60,467 nucleotides of DNA, from contig JAFDGA010000010.1 in NCBI GenBank assembly GCA_019309545.1, positions 1 to 60,467 on the forward strand, written 5' to 3'. Each line of letters begins with the position of its first letter. Positions within the stretch are counted from its first letter, which is position 1. The translations under genes and the position numbers were made by a program. Positions 9,320 through 17,986 of the stretch are shown here, in pieces. The notes under the pieces were generated by a model. The model had not been told where the DNA came from. It did no database searches and saw only the letters and a list, made by a program, of their open reading frames with translations. Source of the stretch: Deltaproteobacteria bacterium (GTDB lineage: Bacteria > Desulfobacterota > Desulfobaccia > Desulfobaccales > Desulfobaccaceae).

Positions 9320-9928
9320 ATGTCCAGGCTGTGGGCCAGTGTGTTGGCTATGGTGCTGGTAGGGGCTGGTTGTGGCGGTCCCCGGGTAATAGAAGAATAC
9401 CCTGTGCCGCAGGTCAAATATGAGCCTAAAAAGGTAAAACCAGGGCGGCTTGCGGCTGACGATAAAGCCCTGCTAGAGGAGGCTCTTAATCGACAGGTGA
9501 TGGATACTGAGGAGGTAATCGCACTGAGCGATCGGCTTTTGCGCCACGACAATCCCGCGGTCCGAGATAAAGATACCCTGGATAAGCTGCAAATCCTGCT
9601 GTTGAGAAGTTTACAGGATAAATCCAAAGATCATTATCCCCAGACTCTGCGGAATCTGGGGATTGTCAACTATTACCAGAAGCAGTATATGAATGCCCGG
9701 CAGGCCCTGCAGGCTTCCAGTGAACTGAATCCCAGGGATGGTCGGACCCATTTTTATCTGGCCTGCATCTATGCTGAGCAAGGAAGAATTCATTACGCTC
9801 AGGGCCAGAAACGCAAATCCGCGGCTCAGTATAAACGGGCCCAAATTGAGCTGGAGCAGGCCCGCAAGTTAGAACCTTCTAATCCCTTATATCGTCAGGA
9901 TTTGAAGCAAGTTATGGAGACAGATTGA
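9320..9928 (+). CDS. TPR-containing lipoprotein
   Basis: A predicted lipoprotein of 202 residues. The N-terminus is a lipoprotein signal peptide with a lipobox ending LVGAGC, so Cys near position 18 would be lipidated. The second half contains tetratricopeptide-like helices (LRNLGIVNYYQKQYMNARQ and ELNPRDGRTHFYLACIYAEQG). It probably acts as a periplasm-facing scaffold. GAGGAG lies 8 bases before the ATG at 9320; an upstream GTG at 9314 is too near that site. The gene overlaps the next small gene by four bases. Its partner is unknown. Confidence 0.8.
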   Translation: MSRLWASVLAMVLVGAGCGGPRVIEEYPVPQVKYEPKKVKPGRLAADDKALLEEALNRQVMDTEEVIALSDRLLRHDNPAVRDKDTLDKLQILLLRSLQDKSKDHYPQTLRNLGIVNYYQKQYMNARQALQASSELNPRDGRTHFYLACIYAEQGRIHYAQGQKRKSAAQYKRAQIELEQARKLEPSNPLYRQDLKQVMETD

Positions 9929-10149
9929 GCCGCATGCGGATTGTCTGCCCCTACTGTGGTAATGATACCGACTTCTATGAAGTGGCAGAAGAGGTCACCA
10001 TCACTACTTTTTATGTTCAAAATGCAGATGGCAGCTTTAGCGCAATCAGTGATGAGTCGGAAATCTTAGGTGGGGTGCATTTCTATTGCGGAGAATGCCA
10101 TCAAGAGCTTAAAGAGTACCATGACCATTTCCTGCAGATGCTCTTTTGA
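9925..10149 (+). CDS. Small zinc-ribbon protein
   Basis: A 74-residue protein with two cysteine pairs, CPYCG near the N-terminus and CGEC near residue 56, as in a zinc ribbon. The middle is acidic and short of other motifs. A TTG start at 9925, overlapping the lipoprotein stop, has GGAG five bases upstream; an ATG at 9934 is the alternative. It is probably co-transcribed with the TPR lipoprotein. No function can be assigned. Confidence 0.6.
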   Translation: MSRMRIVCPYCGNDTDFYEVAEEVTITTFYVQNADGSFSAISDESEILGGVHFYCGECHQELKEYHDHFLQMLF

Positions 10150-10405
10150 AACTTAGGTGGGGGCAGCCTCCGAATCGGCTTTAAACCATACCACTCTTGA
10201 AAATGCTTACCAGCTGCGAAAATTATATCTATCCATGGCATATTGACACATCGAGTCCAAATTCGCGAGCGCCCACCAATGTTGCTCCATTAAGTCTTAG
10301 CATCCGTAATCCCTCAAGTTTTTTAACTTTGTCTACACCCTCAAACCCCCGTCGAGTTCTCATACCAAGTTGCGATCAAAGAGCTAAAATCCCCCCTCAC
10401 CCTCG

Positions 10406-10433
10406 CCCTCTCCCCCGCTGGCAGGGGAGAGGG
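10406..10433. repeat. REP-like palindrome
   Basis: CCCTCTCCCC and GGGGAGAGGG form a perfect 10-bp stem around an 8-base loop. This C/G-rich palindrome class occurs between genes in many bacterial genomes. A short reading frame across it is of the low-complexity HPRPLPR type that such repeats produce and is not taken as a gene. Confidence 0.6.
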
Positions 10434-10509
10434 GATATCGGTATCAGATCTGGCGGTTAGTCAGCATCATATATTGCCTTAACCGATTGATTTAAAAATT
10501 ATGCATTCC

Positions 10510-10759
10510 CTAGCAGGATTCATGGTTCGCGGTGGCCGTTGGTTTTTCCCTCATCGGCCGGAAGCCATTGCAAAATGCAACCAGGCATCTGAGCTGGGCC
10601 TTGAGCAAAACGGCCTTGGCAATGTCGATGTTCTTTTCCCCTCTTAGCCGCCGCCAAGATGATACCCGCTCGCATTGCTAAGCACTGCTCGGTTTTCAGA
10701 TTTCTGACCCAAGAATTAAGGCTCCTCTCCTCATGCGCAGTCAAATTTATCGGGCATGC
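10510..10759 (-). pseudogene. IS630-type transposase N-terminal remnant
   Basis: One frame reads LTAHEERSLNSWVRNLKTEQ then RAGIILAAAKRGKE, which matches the helix-turn-helix start of IS630-family transposases. The likely continuation (KNIDIAK, VLLKAQ) is in another frame, so at least one frameshift is present. The catalytic DDE domain is absent. No terminal inverted repeats were recognised. It is an old, non-functional fragment. Confidence 0.55.
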
Positions 10760-10765
10760 CATGCG

Positions 10766-11189
10766 GCAGAAAATAATCTTAATGTTGGGTCCCAATCGCG
10801 GCCGCCTAATAACATATTGTTATCATTAGATATAGCACCTTTAGGGGATCAGCCCCCATGATTTTCTCCGCAGGTTACTAACCCTCAGGAATTCCCATCA
10901 TCAATGTTAAAATATTTCAATTTTCGCCCTGCCAGGCCCAGGAAAATTATGACCAGGGTCCAATCCCAACCAAAGGAAGGAAACATCGTTATCCTCAGGG
11001 AGCTTAGTTATTTCTGATCCTTGGATTTTATGGTGGACCTGCCGATAATGCCTATGGTATGGTAACTTTTACTTCCTGAATCCAGCTAAGGCTTGAACCA
11101 AGAGTGCTATAAGTGCAGGAGAATCTTGGAGCAATTTCAGCGTAATCTGGGTTCCCCAGGGTAACCCCGGCGGTTTTTGAGGTCAGACT
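10766..11189. other. Non-coding stretch upstream of the FecR/TPR/barrel gene
   Basis: No gene is supported in these 424 bases. A minus-strand frame at about 10882-10985 reads like the hydrophobic C-terminal end of a membrane protein, but it has no start and too little sequence to name. No clear promoter for the following large gene was found. GAGGT lies just before its ATG. Confidence 0.4.
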
Positions 11190-14100
11190 ATGCTAATCCA
11201 ATTATGGCGACAGGTTCTCTTGACATTCATGTTAGTTTTGGGTTTTATCGGATTTATCAGGCCGGCTCATGGTTCAACGGCGCTGGCTGGCAAGCTGATT
11301 TATCTCCAGGGCCAGGTTTATTTACAGCGGGCCTCTCTCGGGGGTTGGGAAAAACCGCAGCTTGGCGACTCTCTCTTTGCCGGCGATGTCGTAAAAACCG
11401 GTCCCGCCTCAGTAGCCGCCATCCTGTGTGTGGACGAAAGCCAGATCAAGCTTCATGAGAATACGGTCCTGGAGCTCAAAAGTGTAATGCCCTCACCTCG
11501 GTTGAGCCTGGCCGAAGTGGTCCCGGCCGCCCTGGAAAAGGCAGCTTTGAGTCTTTATGGCGTCAGTCAAGGGGAAGTTTGGCTGCGCAATAACAAGGAA
11601 ACCTTTCATTTTGAGTTGGAGACTCCGGCGGTTACCGCCGGGATCCGCGGCACTGAGTTCAATCTCCAGGTCAGGCCGGACGGTACCACTTATCTCACCC
11701 TGCTCCAGGGGAAACTCCGGTTGGCTAACCCCCAGGGTGAATTAATCCTCAATCCGGGAGAAGAGGGGATCGTTCATCCTGGCCGGCCTCCGACCAAACG
11801 TCTGGTGCTCCAGCCCGAGGATGCCGTCCAGTGGTCGCTTTATTATCCTGGCATTTTTAGCTATCGGGATATTTCTTTGGCGAACCAACGGGTGGGAACC
11901 GGGGCGCGGTCTGGTCTGGTTAAGGAAGCCGCTTTATTCTATGACCAGGGACGCCTGTCCGAGGCCCGAGAGGCGGTCGCGGCTGTCCTCCGGCAAGCTC
12001 CGGGAGACGAACAAGCCTTGACCCTGCTGGGTTGGATTCACCTCCAAGAAAACGCCCCTTTGAAGGCTTTACAGACCTTTCAACAGGTGACCCGACCGGA
12101 CGCCCTGGCTGTGGTCGGCCTAGCCCTGGCCCGCTACCGCCTGGGAGAACTTCTGCCAGCCTATGAATTGGTGAAAACCGCGCGGCAGCAGCTGACGCCC
12201 TCGCCCTTGCTCTGGACCATGGAGGGCTATTTTGCCCTGCTCGCAACACTAGTGCAGGAGTCCCAGGCCTGCCTGGAGCACGCCCTGGAACTGGCTCCGG
12301 AATATACTCTGGCCCGGACCTTGCTGGCGCAGATGTGGCTGGTGCAAAACCGCAAAGCAGCAGCCCGTCAGGAGGCCTCCCGAACTCTGGCCCAAACCCC
12401 TCAATCTCCGGCAGCTCTGTTTACCATGGCCCTGGTGGAGATTGCTCATTTCAACCCGTCAGTAGCCAAAACTTACCTGGAAAAGGCCATCAAAGCCGAT
12501 CCTCGCTTTGTCCCAGCTTATCTATATCTGGCCAAGATCTGGTTGGGGGCGGATTATCTGGAGAGGGCCGAAAAGACCATTGACGCGGCCAGCCGATTGG
12601 CCCCGGAGGAGGGGGAAGTGCTCTCCATGGCCGGCTTTGTTAAGCTCGGTCTGAGGGATTACCAGGGTGCAAAAAAATTGTTTGACCAGGCCATCGAGGC
12701 CAACCCCGCCCTTGGCGAGCCGCACCTGGGAATAGGGATCTATTATTTCCGCTATCGGGAGCCGAAACAGGGTCTGGCCGAAATGTTAACTGCCACCCTG
12801 CTCGAGCCTCGGGTGTCCCTCTATCAGTCCACTCTGGGCAAGGCACTTTATCAAGTGCGCGCCTTTGACAAGGCCCTTGAAGTCTATGATTATGCCAAGG
12901 CCCTGGACAAAAACGACCCCACGCCGCATTTATATAAAGGCATTGCCCTGACTGACCTCAACCGGCCCGGAGAAGCCATCCAGGAGATCAATCAGTCCAT
13001 CGCCCTAAATGACAACAACGCCATCTTCCGCTCCCGCCTAATGCTCGACCGGGATCTGGCAGTACGAAACTACAATCTGTCCCGGGCTTATAATCAATTA
13101 GGTCTGGGAGATTGGGCCTACAGCAAAGCGGTTAACGCGGTGAAAAAAGACCCTTTAAACAGTTCAGCCCGCCTGTTCTTGGCTAATGCCTACTTGGCTA
13201 CCCGCCAGCGCCTGGGTTCAGCGGGGTCGGAACTATTACTCTATCGCCTGCTGTCTCCAGCCAACCAAAATACCTTTACGGTTTATAATGATTACACTCC
13301 CATGTTTGAAATGCCCTATCTGCGGGTGCAGGCCCAGGGGGGGATCGGTACCTGGTGCCATTCCCGGGCCATCCAGGACCACAGCCTCGAAGTTTATGGC
13401 GGCATTCCTGGTCTGGCCTTTGACATCTATGGCAGCTACTTTGATGACGATGGTTTCCGGGCCAAAAATGGTGACGATAATTTCCATATGAATCTTAATC
13501 TGGTTAAATGGGAGCCTACTGTCAGGAATTCGGTTTTGGGGGGATTTCGGTATTCTGATGCAGAAAGGGGGGATACCAGCAATCTCAATGACTTCGGTTT
13601 CGTTAATTCCCCAAATATGCGGCAATTTCCCCGTTTACGAATCTATGAATTAGGCTATGTGCACCGCTTCAATCCCAAAGCGACGTTTCTCAGTTATTTT
13701 ACTTATGCAAACAATCATTATCACCGCAGGGATAAGACCTTTGATACGATATGGTTTTTGGGCCTCCCGATAGACCAGACCAGCACTGTTAGTCAACGCT
13801 ATGACCAGGAATTCTATAATCTCCAATTCCAGCAGCAGTTGATCCTGGCGGATCACACCCTGATCGGGGGGGTTGATTATTTCTGGGGTCACCTGAAGTA
13901 CAAATATGATGAACTGCTAGAATATTCCCTTTTTGGCATCCCGCTTGCCTCCTACCTGATAGCGGATAACTTCCGGCCGCCGAACCGCTCCTACTCTCTT
14001 TACTTACAGGATTATTGGCAAGTCACCCCACAATTGTTGGCGGAATTGGGAGTCTTTTTTGATCACACCCGGAACTCTCGGGCCGGGTTCGCCGATCCCG

Positions 14101-14816
14101 TGTCTCTGCAGCGCTGGAATCCCCGCTTGGGCCTCAATTACCAAGTTAATGCTGATCATACCCTGCGCCTGGTCCTGCAGCATTCTCTCAATACCCACAA
14201 CCTGGTGGCCCCGCTGCTGGTGCCGGCCGAAATCGCCAGCTTCCCCTGGCAGATCAACATCGATGACGGCTCTGAGATGCGGGAGTTTGGAGTCGCCTGG
14301 GAGGCCCAGTGGAACCCCTTGACCTTTTCTGTGCTGCGTCTTAACGCCAATCGCATCTTTACGCCGCAATACGAGGTGGATAGTCAGCTTGAGGAGCATC
14401 GGGTCTGGTGGGGCTGGAAGCGCTATACTGCCAGCTTTACGGTCAACCGCATCCTGAGTCCCTCCTGGGGCCTAACTACCGGGGTGGTCGGCAAAAAATT
14501 CGATCCCAGTATATCCTGGAGCCATGATTTTTCCGAATTAAACGCCTTGTTACAGTTGTCTTTTCTGCACCGCTCCGGCTGGCAGGGGTTTTTCCGCACC
14601 TATGTCATAAAGCAGGATCTCACTGATCGGGGAGATAGTTTTTATGGATTGGCTGACGCTGGCCTGGGTTATGAATTTCCCGGCAAGCGAGGATTTGCTT
14701 CCCTGGAGGTCACCAATATCTTTGACCGCCACTTCTATTTTCAAAAAGAATTCGTAACCTTTGATGTTTTATATCCGGTCCGGCGGGTGCTTTTTAAGCT
14801 GGCGCTGTATTTCTGA
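11190..14816 (+). CDS. FecR-domain / TPR / outer-membrane beta-barrel protein
   Basis: A 1208-residue protein with three parts. Residues 1-29 are a signal peptide. Residues about 33-200 form a FecR domain, with QLGDSLFAGDVVKTG, TPAVTAGIRGTEFNL and LLQGKLRLANPQGE. Residues about 240-690 are a run of tetratricopeptide repeats (for example AAALFTMALVEIAHFNPSVA and PHLYKGIALTDLNRPGEA). Residues about 700-1208 alternate aromatic and polar residues in beta-strands and end in LALYF, a C-terminal Phe as used by outer-membrane barrel proteins. The barrel part resembles TonB-dependent receptors without a plug. TPR plus barrel is also the plan of exopolysaccharide exporters such as PgaA and BcsC, so export is one possibility. 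A terminator lies about 100 bases downstream. The gene stands alone. Confidence 0.85.
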   Translation: MLIQLWRQVLLTFMLVLGFIGFIRPAHGSTALAGKLIYLQGQVYLQRASLGGWEKPQLGDSLFAGDVVKTGPASVAAILCVDESQIKLHENTVLELKSVMPSPRLSLAEVVPAALEKAALSLYGVSQGEVWLRNNKETFHFELETPAVTAGIRGTEFNLQVRPDGTTYLTLLQGKLRLANPQGELILNPGEEGIVHPGRPPTKRLVLQPEDAVQWSLYYPGIFSYRDISLANQRVGTGARSGLVKEAALFYDQGRLSEAREAVAAVLRQAPGDEQALTLLGWIHLQENAPLKALQTFQQVTRPDALAVVGLALARYRLGELLPAYELVKTARQQLTPSPLLWTMEGYFALLATLVQESQACLEHALELAPEYTLARTLLAQMWLVQNRKAAARQEASRTLAQTPQSPAALFTMALVEIAHFNPSVAKTYLEKAIKADPRFVPAYLYLAKIWLGADYLERAEKTIDAASRLAPEEGEVLSMAGFVKLGLRDYQGAKKLFDQAIEANPALGEPHLGIGIYYFRYREPKQGLAEMLTATLLEPRVSLYQSTLGKALYQVRAFDKALEVYDYAKALDKNDPTPHLYKGIALTDLNRPGEAIQEINQSIALNDNNAIFRSRLMLDRDLAVRNYNLSRAYNQLGLGDWAYSKAVNAVKKDPLNSSARLFLANAYLATRQRLGSAGSELLLYRLLSPANQNTFTVYNDYTPMFEMPYLRVQAQGGIGTWCHSRAIQDHSLEVYGGIPGLAFDIYGSYFDDDGFRAKNGDDNFHMNLNLVKWEPTVRNSVLGGFRYSDAERGDTSNLNDFGFVNSPNMRQFPRLRIYELGYVHRFNPKATFLSYFTYANNHYHRRDKTFDTIWFLGLPIDQTSTVSQRYDQEFYNLQFQQQLILADHTLIGGVDYFWGHLKYKYDELLEYSLFGIPLASYLIADNFRPPNRSYSLYLQDYWQVTPQLLAELGVFFDHTRNSRAGFADPVSLQRWNPRLGLNYQVNADHTLRLVLQHSLNTHNLVAPLLVPAEIASFPWQINIDDGSEMREFGVAWEAQWNPLTFSVLRLNANRIFTPQYEVDSQLEEHRVWWGWKRYTASFTVNRILSPSWGLTTGVVGKKFDPSISWSHDFSELNALLQLSFLHRSGWQGFFRTYVIKQDLTDRGDSFYGLADAGLGYEFPGKRGFASLEVTNIFDRHFYFQKEFVTFDVLYPVRRVLFKLALYF

Positions 14817-14823
14817 AATCTTG

Positions 14824-14912
14824 GCCGGGTGGGGACGGAGCCAGAGTAAAAGCCTCACTGCTCCTGTAAGGCTAGGACAACCCACCGGGCTGGCGAAAGG
14901 AAGCGACACCTC
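14824..14912 (+). ncRNA. Candidate structured RNA 3' of the FecR/TPR/barrel gene
   Basis: Positions 14824-14833 can pair with 14881-14890 in a nine-pair helix with one G-G mismatch. Inside it, GGAGC at 14837-14841 pairs with GCTCC at 14860-14864, with three more pairs further in. The element is directly followed by the intrinsic terminator at 14913. It matches no riboswitch class that I recognise and may be an ordinary 3' UTR. Confidence 0.25.
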
Positions 14913-14930
14913 AGGCCCCCTGGCCTTTTT
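14913..14930 (+). terminator. Intrinsic terminator
   Basis: A 5-bp stem (AGGCC/GGCCT) with a CCCT loop is followed by a run of T's. It lies about 100 bases past the stop of the large FecR/TPR/barrel gene and is in the right orientation to end its transcript. Confidence 0.6.
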
Positions 14931-14948
14931 AGCAATTACCCCAATCAA

Positions 14949-15365
14949 TTATTTTTTAACAGCTGGTGGAAAAAGATTTGCACAAATTTGCCGGAAATCA
15001 CTTCGCTTAACATAAAATGCAAAGTTGTTCCCCAAAAAGCTGGAGGTAAAGGCGAAATAGACCTTGTGAGAAATGTCGTCTAATTCTTGATCAGGTTTTC
15101 CTAAAAACTCCTGGCGCGTTGCGACGGGAAGGTCGAACAGGCGACAGGCTAGGGGACGCTGCTCAAAAATAAGACATTCGCGGGTTCTTTCAGGGGGCAT
15201 AAGATTTGCGCCTGGTGATAGACCCCGGCAAAGCGGTGGCTCCGAAATTCAACCTCTTTCTGCCGGGCCAGCTCCCCCACCGAACGCGTCGCCCCTACAG
15301 CACGTTGCATTGCATCCTGGCGCGCCACCTGCGCCAGGGTGGTGTTAATTACATGGTTAAGGTAA
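14949..15365 (-). pseudogene. YkgJ-like cysteine-cluster protein, frameshifted
   Basis: The 3' part reads ECLIFEQRPLACRLFDLP, the typical middle of YkgJ-type (CxxCxxCC) proteins, which are thought to bind zinc or iron. The 5' part continues in another frame (SHRFAGVYHQAQILCPLKE), and the two meet near 15200. The N-terminal cysteine cluster was not found. Either a frameshift mutation or a base error is present. The gene stands between two convergent units. Confidence 0.5.
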
Positions 15366-15376
15366 ACCGCTTCATT

Positions 15377-15408
15377 AAACCACTACCTGCTTTAGCAGGT
15401 AGTGGTTT
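15377..15408 (+). terminator. Perfect 14-bp hairpin with T-rich tail
   Basis: A 14-bp perfect inverted repeat with a TTTA loop (15377-15390 with 15395-15408) is followed by TTGGTTTT. It looks like a strong terminator reading rightward, but no intact rightward gene ends just before it. It could instead be an isolated palindromic repeat. Confidence 0.45.
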
Positions 15409-15426
15409 TTGGTTTTGGGCGCCATT

Positions 15427-15549
15427 ATGCTGTGGCAGACCCTGCTCACGGTGTTGGCCAAGAACAAAAAGGAAAAAGCCATCATGCAGGAGTTCCAAAA
15501 GGGTGCCCGGGAAGCCGCCGCTGTTAAGCTTGCCCAGGCGATTAGCTAA
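15427..15549 (+). CDS. Possible 40-residue small protein
   Basis: A short frame with a hydrophobic start (MLWQTLLTVLA) followed by a basic/acidic helical stretch and an alanine-rich end. In-frame upstream codons extend the hydrophobic part, so a single-span membrane peptide is possible. There is no good ribosome site and I recognise no family. It could equally be chance. Confidence 0.2.
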   Translation: MLWQTLLTVLAKNKKEKAIMQEFQKGAREAAAVKLAQAIS

Positions 15550-15622
15550 GGGATCCTGGGCATGGCCCAAGCATACATGGCTTGTCAGGAGCACTATTTT
15601 TTATAAGGGGCCAAAGCGCCCC

Positions 15623-16756
15623 CTATTCACCGATGGTTACCTTTGAAATGGCCAGCTCCTCTAGAATCGAATCCATTACCCGGACTCCTAATCCTGGGTC
15701 CAGGAAACCGGAGGCGAGCCCCCCGTTATCAAAGACCACCGAGGGGCAGACCGGATCTTTGGTCAACAGATATGGGGCAAATGAACCTTCCACATAGGCC
15801 AGGTGATTATTGCACAGGGCAAAATAGCGGCCTGCGGCAGCCAGAATACTGGTCTCGCCCACATGACACCCTAGTTGGCACCTGATGCCGGCCTTTTCGG
15901 CCATCTGTTTTATGCGGGTGGCTCTCCCCAGGCCACCACATTTAGACAGACGCAGGTTAAAAATCTGACAGGCCTGCAACTCGATCAGGCGTTGGGCATC
16001 TTCCTCAGTACATATGGACTCATCGGCAATGATCGGAATGGGCAGGGCCGCGCTCACTTTTTGCAAACCAGCAAAGTCCGTCTTGGCCACCGGCTGTTCC
16101 ACTGCCGAGATCCGGTATGGGGTCATCTCCTCGATGCGCGCGATTGCCTCATTGGCGGTCCAGGCCGCATTAGCGTCGACCCGGATGTCAATCTCCCACC
16201 CAAGTTTTTCACGGGCCGACTTGAGGATTTCCAGATCAGAATTATTACCCACTTTTAACTTCAGGAAACGCATGTTTTTCGTTTTAACCAGGTCGAAGAA
16301 GCGCGCCATCTGTGTTGGGGAAGCCATGGGTAAAACCGCGCTGTAAACCACCCGCTCCCGGAGCCGGGGTCCGAGAAAATCTCCGAGGGACTTCCCCCAA
16401 GTCTTGCCGGCGGCATCTAATAGAGCCATTTCCACAGCACAAAAGGCAGCCGGATAGGCCTGATCCCTAGATTTGGAATAGCTGTGGGCCAGGGTGTCAA
16501 AGATGATTTGGCCAGAAGCCAACGAAGTTCGCAAAATAATTGGAATTAACTCTTCTTTGAGGAAAGAGAGGCTCTCCGGTATAGTCTCACCAGTGACAAA
16601 GGTGCGCGGAATCCCTTCTCCATAGCCTGCCATTCCACCGTCGGTAGTCACCTTCAGGATAATATTTTCGGAGCCCCGGTGCGTGGCCAGATTATGCTTG
16701 ACCGGAGACTTAAACGCCAAATTCAGGTGCCAGATATCCACTTTCCTGATGATCAT
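15623..16756 (-). CDS. Enolase-superfamily enzyme, dipeptide (L-Ala-D/L-Glu) epimerase-like
   Basis: A muconate-lactonising/mandelate racemase-type enzyme of 377 residues. The barrel has LKLKVG (KxK base), RVDANAAW with the first metal Asp, SAVEQPV with the second ligand, IIADES with the third, and LRLSKCGG for the opposite lysine. This set fits dipeptide epimerases that act in murein peptide recycling, but other substrates in the group are possible. The ATG at 16756 is preferred over a TTG at 16777, which has no ribosome site. It overlaps the end of the acyltransferase gene upstream by 47 bases, so the two are translationally coupled. Confidence 0.85.
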   Translation of the reverse strand: MIIRKVDIWHLNLAFKSPVKHNLATHRGSENIILKVTTDGGMAGYGEGIPRTFVTGETIPESLSFLKEELIPIILRTSLASGQIIFDTLAHSYSKSRDQAYPAAFCAVEMALLDAAGKTWGKSLGDFLGPRLRERVVYSAVLPMASPTQMARFFDLVKTKNMRFLKLKVGNNSDLEILKSAREKLGWEIDIRVDANAAWTANEAIARIEEMTPYRISAVEQPVAKTDFAGLQKVSAALPIPIIADESICTEEDAQRLIELQACQIFNLRLSKCGGLGRATRIKQMAEKAGIRCQLGCHVGETSILAAAGRYFALCNNHLAYVEGSFAPYLLTKDPVCPSVVFDNGGLASGFLDPGLGVRVMDSILEELAISKVTIGE

Positions 16757-17693
16757 GCTCACTTTCCCTTTGGTCAATGTTAATCATTGTTCCGAATTTC
16801 TTCCATTGATACCACTGAGCCGGAGCGCCCTGGATGGCTTCTTCCAAGACCTTGAGGCACTTTTCTCCTACCGCCAGGGTGTCCGAATCCGCTCCATTTG
16901 TAATAGCGGTCAGATTCAAGGAATATTTTTTCCTGCCCTCCCGTTTGACCAAACCGGTGACCACCGGTGCTCCGGAACGCTTGCTTAAGACATCGAGGGT
17001 GCGGTCATAGCCGAGTCGGGAGCCGAGGAAATAGATGTGCTTGTGGTTGGTTACGCGCCATTCGTCGAACTCATCACATTCGGTAATAAGAATCTGGCCC
17101 TGTTTCAGTGCCTTAGTAGCTGTGAGCAGGATGTTTTTGCCATCCGCGTCAATGAGGTTGACATTGGCGGTTTGCGCCCTTTTAACCAGGGAATCCCTGA
17201 GGTGCCTGGTCTTAAAGCGACAGATCATGGAAACCGGATAACCTCTGACCCCCAAAAGTCCGGGCAGCAACTCGACACCGCCAAAATGACCCGTAACCAG
17301 GATGACCCCCTTGCCGACTGAGAGGGCCTCTTGAAGAAATTCCTCTCCCACGGCTTGAACTCGGAATTTTAAGAACCTTTTTAACCCATGGAGGCGGGAG
17401 TAAGCAACCACTAGTTTTTCATGATAGTGGTCGAAAATGCCCTGGAAGGCCTGGTTAACCAACTTCTTCAGTTTTCTAGGGCTTAATTTTCTACCATACA
17501 CCCGGGCAATGGTCCCCCTGATAAACTTCTTTTCGGTTTGATTGCAGAAATAGTAAAGCCTGCCCAGCAAGGCCAGATAGCCTCGTGAAACCGAAAACGG
17601 CAGGAAACGAAAGAGCCAACAATTAAGCTTCATTTGAAAGAACTTGCTCAGATTGGGAAGCTTCTTAGAGGGAAAAAGAGTTTTGATAAACAT
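16710..17693 (-). CDS. LpxL/HtrB-like lysophospholipid or lipid A acyltransferase
   Basis: A 327-residue acyltransferase of the lipid A late-acyltransferase type. An N-terminal hydrophobic/basic segment (about residues 25-50) would attach it to the inner membrane. The catalytic block is TGHFGGVELLP near residues 134-144, where the usual HxxxxD/E reads His-Phe-Gly-Gly-Val-Glu. A CPVSM-like ICRF block follows. AAGGAG lies 7 bases upstream of the ATG. It is the first gene of a two-gene unit with the epimerase. The acceptor lipid is not known. Confidence 0.82.
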   Translation of the reverse strand: MFIKTLFPSKKLPNLSKFFQMKLNCWLFRFLPFSVSRGYLALLGRLYYFCNQTEKKFIRGTIARVYGRKLSPRKLKKLVNQAFQGIFDHYHEKLVVAYSRLHGLKRFLKFRVQAVGEEFLQEALSVGKGVILVTGHFGGVELLPGLLGVRGYPVSMICRFKTRHLRDSLVKRAQTANVNLIDADGKNILLTATKALKQGQILITECDEFDEWRVTNHKHIYFLGSRLGYDRTLDVLSKRSGAPVVTGLVKREGRKKYSLNLTAITNGADSDTLAVGEKCLKVLEEAIQGAPAQWYQWKKFGTMINIDQRESEHDHQESGYLAPEFGV

Positions 17694-17986
17694 GGCATCG
17701 CTCCTTTTTTGTTAAATAATTTTGGAAAAGTCGGAAGGACCAACAAAAAATGCCCACATGTTATTTTTAAGAAAAAGCATTATAATTTAGATGTTCAACA
17801 ATCGGAACATTTATTAGAATTTAAGGTTTCATGCTAATTTACCGATAAATTAACACAAAGTTTAGAGAATTTTTTTTATTCCTCCCGAATTTAAAAACTT
17901 GCTTTCTCTTATATTATAATCGATAATATATTGTATATATGAAATTTTAGCGTTCGTTTTTGTTAACAATTTTTTGAGGATTGCCC

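Noticed and set aside
10197-10460. 87-codon frame across the REP-like palindrome
   Set aside because: Its proline-rich middle comes from the repeat, and there is no ribosome site or homology.
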